From contig CM060177.1 of NCBI GenBank assembly GCA_030549775.1, positions 68,747,638 to 68,811,637 of the forward strand: a stretch of DNA of 64,000 nucleotides, read 5' to 3'. Of the stretch, positions 60,110 through 64,000 are shown one piece after another (positions within the stretch are counted from its first letter, which is position 1; every line of letters begins with the position of its first letter). The notes below the pieces were generated by a model that was given only the letters and a program-made list of their open reading frames with translations, was not told the origin of the DNA and made no database searches. The position numbers were made by a program, and so were the translations under genes. The DNA is from Tamarix chinensis (taxonomy: Eukaryota; Streptophyta; Magnoliopsida; Caryophyllales; Tamaricaceae).

Positions 60110-63100
60110 TGTAATACCCCTAAAATCTACTACTAAAAGTTTTCATTCTTAACATTAAATAATCAAAACATAATGGGGTATTACCGCTATAATCATCCTT
60201 TTACCAACTATAATTCAAGACAAAATAGAATGCAAACCATGATAAGCATAATAGTGTAAAAATTCATATCGTAAATAAGAGTTAGGTGTTTGTTTCCAAA
60301 AAGGAGTGCTTAAATATACAAATAACTTTCAACTAGAAACATTAATTAGAAGAAAATTGATACACATAATAGCCAGATATCACTCTCTCAAATCCCCATC
60401 CCTGGATACAATGGCATCACTATGCCCTAATCATAGCATTGTATGTAGTAAAGTCATCTAGCGAATCCTCATCCACCTACACAATCTTAGAAGCGGTCTA
60501 TGTTCATGGGAATGAGAAGCTCCTATAATAGGAGTAATTAGTACCTTACATACTAAGTAAGATAAAACCACATTCAAGTAACCCAAAGATGTTAATAACA
60601 ACACAATAAGGAATGACATGCACATAAGTTCATCATACTAGTTCATTCATTATTTTCAGAGCTCAAGGTATTAATGTGATACATAACCTACTCATAATTT
60701 GATTCACATAGGTTCAAGGGCTCCACTATTCTCACATGTGGAATGGTAAATAAGTAAAACTTCTAAGGCAAGACACTCCTAGCCACTATTCTCAATGTTT
60801 TATCAGAAATCAAAGTACAGCCCTAAGATAGAATGTTATTATCCATTCTTCACATCGGTGGATCGGTAACCAAAATATAACCAATCCTGATTCATATAGT
60901 GTTCCACTATAATTAATTAGTGTCTTTTTGGAATATTATTGTCATCGAATGATTTAGTTTACTTTAGTTTGGAAACCTACTATTCTCACTAGTGGAATGG
61001 GAGGGTACAACTTCTAAGGTAAGATGCTCTTGGCTACCATTCTTACTAGTGGATCGGCAAGTACAACTAGGCCCCACTCAATTAATCTTTCACTTTAAGT
61101 TATTAGAGTATTATTCATGTTTTATTTATTCCTATTTCAACACAAAAACATGGGAACATACCCCATGTCTAGCTCTTACCATACTACAACCCTAGGATAA
61201 CCCTATTCCCTTAGAAACCTTAATTTCGTTACCCCAATTACGTCCTTAGCCCTAGTGTCCCTTTAAGTCCTCAATTTACACAACAAACCCAAAAATTTCA
61301 ATAGAAACCCCTAGTTAAGAGTCATGGGTTTTATTTCTCATTTCTCACAAATGATAATAACGTTCCTCTAGGGTTACTTCTTAAAACTCTAAATTTTCCT
61401 AGTAGTCCTACCCCTTCTCTACTAATTTTTTAGCAATAATTTTCCATACCCATGCATATTATACTATGTTTAGCCATCCATTTAATTTTTATAACCTAAA
61501 TCCCCCATTTTACACATGTGATAATATCCTTCCTAATTAAAGCCCTCTTGAAACCTCAATTCCTTATTGTGGTTATAACTACTTCCACTTATCTTGTATG
61601 CCTATTAAATTTGGTTCACATTCTCCAAATGTCATGGTTAGCATCATATTCTAAGACTGTAGTCCAAATTCCTTATTTCTTATATATGATAAAAACCCAC
61701 CCCTAGGGTTTTATGCCTTGGCCTCTCAAAACCTTAGTTTCATATTTTGGTAACCTCTCATCACTTAGTGCTATAAAGATTTCCCATATTTTCATGGCCA
61801 CCCAATGATGTCATTGTTATCCCTATATCCACTTTTTAGTAACAAAGCCTCACTCTATTCACCTATGATAATCACTCCCTTTATATTTTTCCCATCTCAT
61901 GCATGGTTATTACTCCCTATACTAGTTTTACCCTAAACCATTTTATATTTTCCATAGTTATTTCATATAGCACCTCCAACTTATTTTAGGCCAATATACA
62001 CCCTAGAGTACCCTGCATTTCACTTTTCATAATGTTAACAAAAATGATCCTAGGTCTCAAAACCCTACCTAGGTAACAGGGCATCCAACACAAGGACTCC
62101 CCAAGCTTTTCAAACAAGCAATATCATATAATAGAGAAATATATCAACACTTAAAACTAATACAGCCACATCCCCACATCTTCTTATCTTTAGCTATTGT
62201 TAAGCCAAGCTGCACATATAATAATAGAGTCATCCATCATTTTATGTATGTCTTCACTTAACACATAACAAGGTCATATTTTAACAAAAATAAAGCCCTA
62301 GCTATGACTGTATCCTTATCGGAGTGGCTCTAGTATCTAAGAAAGTATTCTATATGCCTCCTCTTCTGTTATCACTTAAATATTACCTAGAAATTGGGAA
62401 TATACACAATTTATATTTTCTTTTCTTTTTCACTTCTTTTAAAAGGAATAAAGAGGAACCTAGGCTAAATAAAACTCAAAGAGAGGAAAGGAATAAAAGG
62501 TGACAAAAAATTAGGAAGAAAAATGGTGTGGTGGTACGTTAGTTATCATGGCATCAATAGTGGAGTGGCGATGGCAGTTGATCTTTGTTGGAGAAAGGTG
62601 AGGGTTTGCAATGTGGGGTAAAAGGTTGTGGTGGAACTAGAATAGGCTAGTGTCTATATGGTTGGTGGTGGTGGAGTTAATGGCTAGTAGTGTTGTCAGG
62701 TGGCACATATTCAAAAGTAAGAAGGAAAAAGATGGGTAAAGAAAGGAGGGAAAGGGCATTGTTAGGGATGGTTTCACAAGGGGAAAGAGTTGCAAGAATG
62801 GGAGCAAAGGAGAAAGGGAGAAGGAGGGGAAAAGGGAGCTTTACAAGCCTAGGGGGCATAGGAGAGTGACTAGGTTTTGATGGTGGAAACATAGTGTTGG
62901 AGTGGGCTACGTTGGAGGGGTGAGTAAAAAATAGAGGAGGGTGGGTGGTGGAGAAGAAAGAAAGAGAGGGAGGTCGAGGGGGAATTTGTAAGCGATGAAG
63001 GGTGTTCAGGGAGTGGGAAAGATGATAGGAAGCTTAGTGTATATGGATGTAGAGATGAGAGGGGATAGTTATAGGTATTAGGGTGGGGTATGTGGTGAAT

Positions 63101-63715
63101 TTCCAAAGGTGCAAGTGGCCAGGAGCAGCAAGTGTAGGGGAGTATGCCGGCATGCATGGCCCTACAAGGCTTAGAAGCGGAAAGGTAGGGAGGACAAGTG
63201 GAGTGCAGGGCATAGGCATAGGGGAAAAAAATGGAAGGAGGATAATGGTGATAGGAAGAGTGTGGGCATGAGGAAGAAGATAGGGAAAAAATAAAGTAAA
63301 GATAGAAAAAAAAAAGGAAGGAAAAGAGAAAGAAAAGAAAAGGGGGAAAGGAAAAGAAAATAATAAGGGAGAAAGGCTTAGATTTCCCAAGGAGAAAAGG
63401 AGAGAAAGAAATAAAAGGAAAAAAGAAACTAGGCCAGAGAGTGGGTCAGCCTAGAGAAGAAGAAGAATAATAGAAAAAAAAGAACGAAGAAAAAAGAAAT
63501 GGGGAAAAAGAAGGAAAAAAGAAAAAATAAAGAAAAGGAGAAGGGGAAAATAGGAAATTGTCAGATTTATTTTGATCTTGGAGGAAAATTTGGCCTCATG
63601 CTAATAATAAAATTAATATGAATTTCCTATAAGATACTCTAGGCTCATAAAATAAAACAAAAATCTTAGAATTAGGTTAAATTAGTATGTTGATAATCAA
63701 ATTTTGGATTTTAAA
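60110..63715 (-). repeat. Element H 5' LTR (at least 3.6 kb, right end unclear)
   Basis: Left end TGTAATACCCCTAAA beside the PBS. Double module at 60715-61110 with boxes GTTCCACTATAATTAATTAG (60901-60920) and CTTTCACTTTAAGTTATTAG (61087-61106), units near 60722, 60786, 60850, 60969 and 61037. AT-rich middle; purine block on plus 62520-63560 (its open frames 62677-63390 are low-complexity). No GGGTATTACA end is found; the sequence changes character near 63715. Confidence 0.7.
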
Positions 63716-64000
63716 ATTTTACGATAGAAAACTAGTAGAATAGTCTGAAGTACCTCTAACAATAATATACAACTAAGCCACTATGATTTTTCGGTTGAAC
63801 GAACCTAGCACCTTTAATGGAAACACACTCCTCACCACTATTCTTAAACTATTAGAATTATTTGAAAAATTTTAGAAAGAAAATTGCTCCTAAACCACTT
63901 CTATCATCAAGTGGAATGGAAATAACACCTCCATCCTAACACATGTAATATTTCTCTCCAAGTGATTAATATTGTATCCATCATTATTTATCTCAAGATC
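63716..64000 (-). repeat. LTR fragment at right edge, related to LTR C
   Basis: Collinear with 35640-35930: AACTAGTNGAATAGTCT start, units near 63780, 63835 and 63895, AAAATTGCTCCTAA spacer, and TCATNATTTATCTCAAGATC end. It starts in mid-LTR and runs off the window. Confidence 0.65.

Noticed and set aside
1..64000. tRNA, rRNA or other structural RNA genes
   Set aside because: No cloverleaf with A/B boxes or rRNA signature noticed on reading both strands; a covariance-model scan would be decisive and was not possible.

Overview
This is plant nuclear DNA made almost entirely of transposable elements. There is no intact host gene. The composition is AT-rich, coding remnants carry many stop codons and frameshifts, CpG is scarce outside one interval, and long chromovirus-like (Ty3/Gypsy Tekay/Del-type) LTR elements, an Athila-type pol and CACTA transposons are nested in one another. 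This fits the repeat fraction of a large flowering-plant genome, perhaps a monocot; the species cannot be named from the sequence.

Layout. 1-1726 and 7505-~8000 are pieces of one minus-strand LTR split by a CACTA transposon (1727-7504) that carries a degenerate TNP2 transposase and a Ulp1-like protease. About 8000-9362 is the 3' part of a second CACTA element; it contains a B3 DNA-binding-domain exon (a REM-like host gene fragment) next to an En/Spm transposase tail. 9363-12634 is an Athila-type pol on the minus strand (integrase, RNase H, RT, protease-like region). 12635-~26470 is a plus-strand Tekay-like element (T1) with 5' LTR, PBS, gag, protease, RT, RNase H, integrase, pol tail and PPT. 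It is split by two further LTRs: 16636-~20193, and 21838-26044, a solo LTR with perfect target duplication GTGCA. 26484-35081 holds two related minus-strand LTR copies separated by about 1 kb that carries a PBS but no coding. 35082-38081 is another LTR piece. 38082-~47555 is a plus-strand LTR of a second subfamily, split by a 5.1-kb solo LTR (41940-47070, target duplication ACTAA) that contains a 1.1-kb short-period tandem array. 47556-57180 is a minus-strand element (F: 3' LTR piece, PPT, pol tail, integrase, RNase H, partial RT, protease, gag, PBS, 5' LTR end) into whose RNase H a deleted element G (49933-54312) inserted. 57181-~63715 is a third minus-strand element (H: RNase H, RT with intact FIDD, protease, gag, PBS, 5' LTR). 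A further LTR fragment runs off the end.

The most distinctive shared signal is inside the LTRs. In at least seven copies, on both strands, there is a double module. Each module has a conserved box (sense-strand core ATTTAAAGTGGAAGA) followed by two to four short units with CCAC/GTGG arms. These LTRs (about 1.8-5.1 kb) also carry a strongly strand-asymmetric polypurine/polypyrimidine block. The most interesting single locus is the B3-domain fragment inside the second CACTA element.
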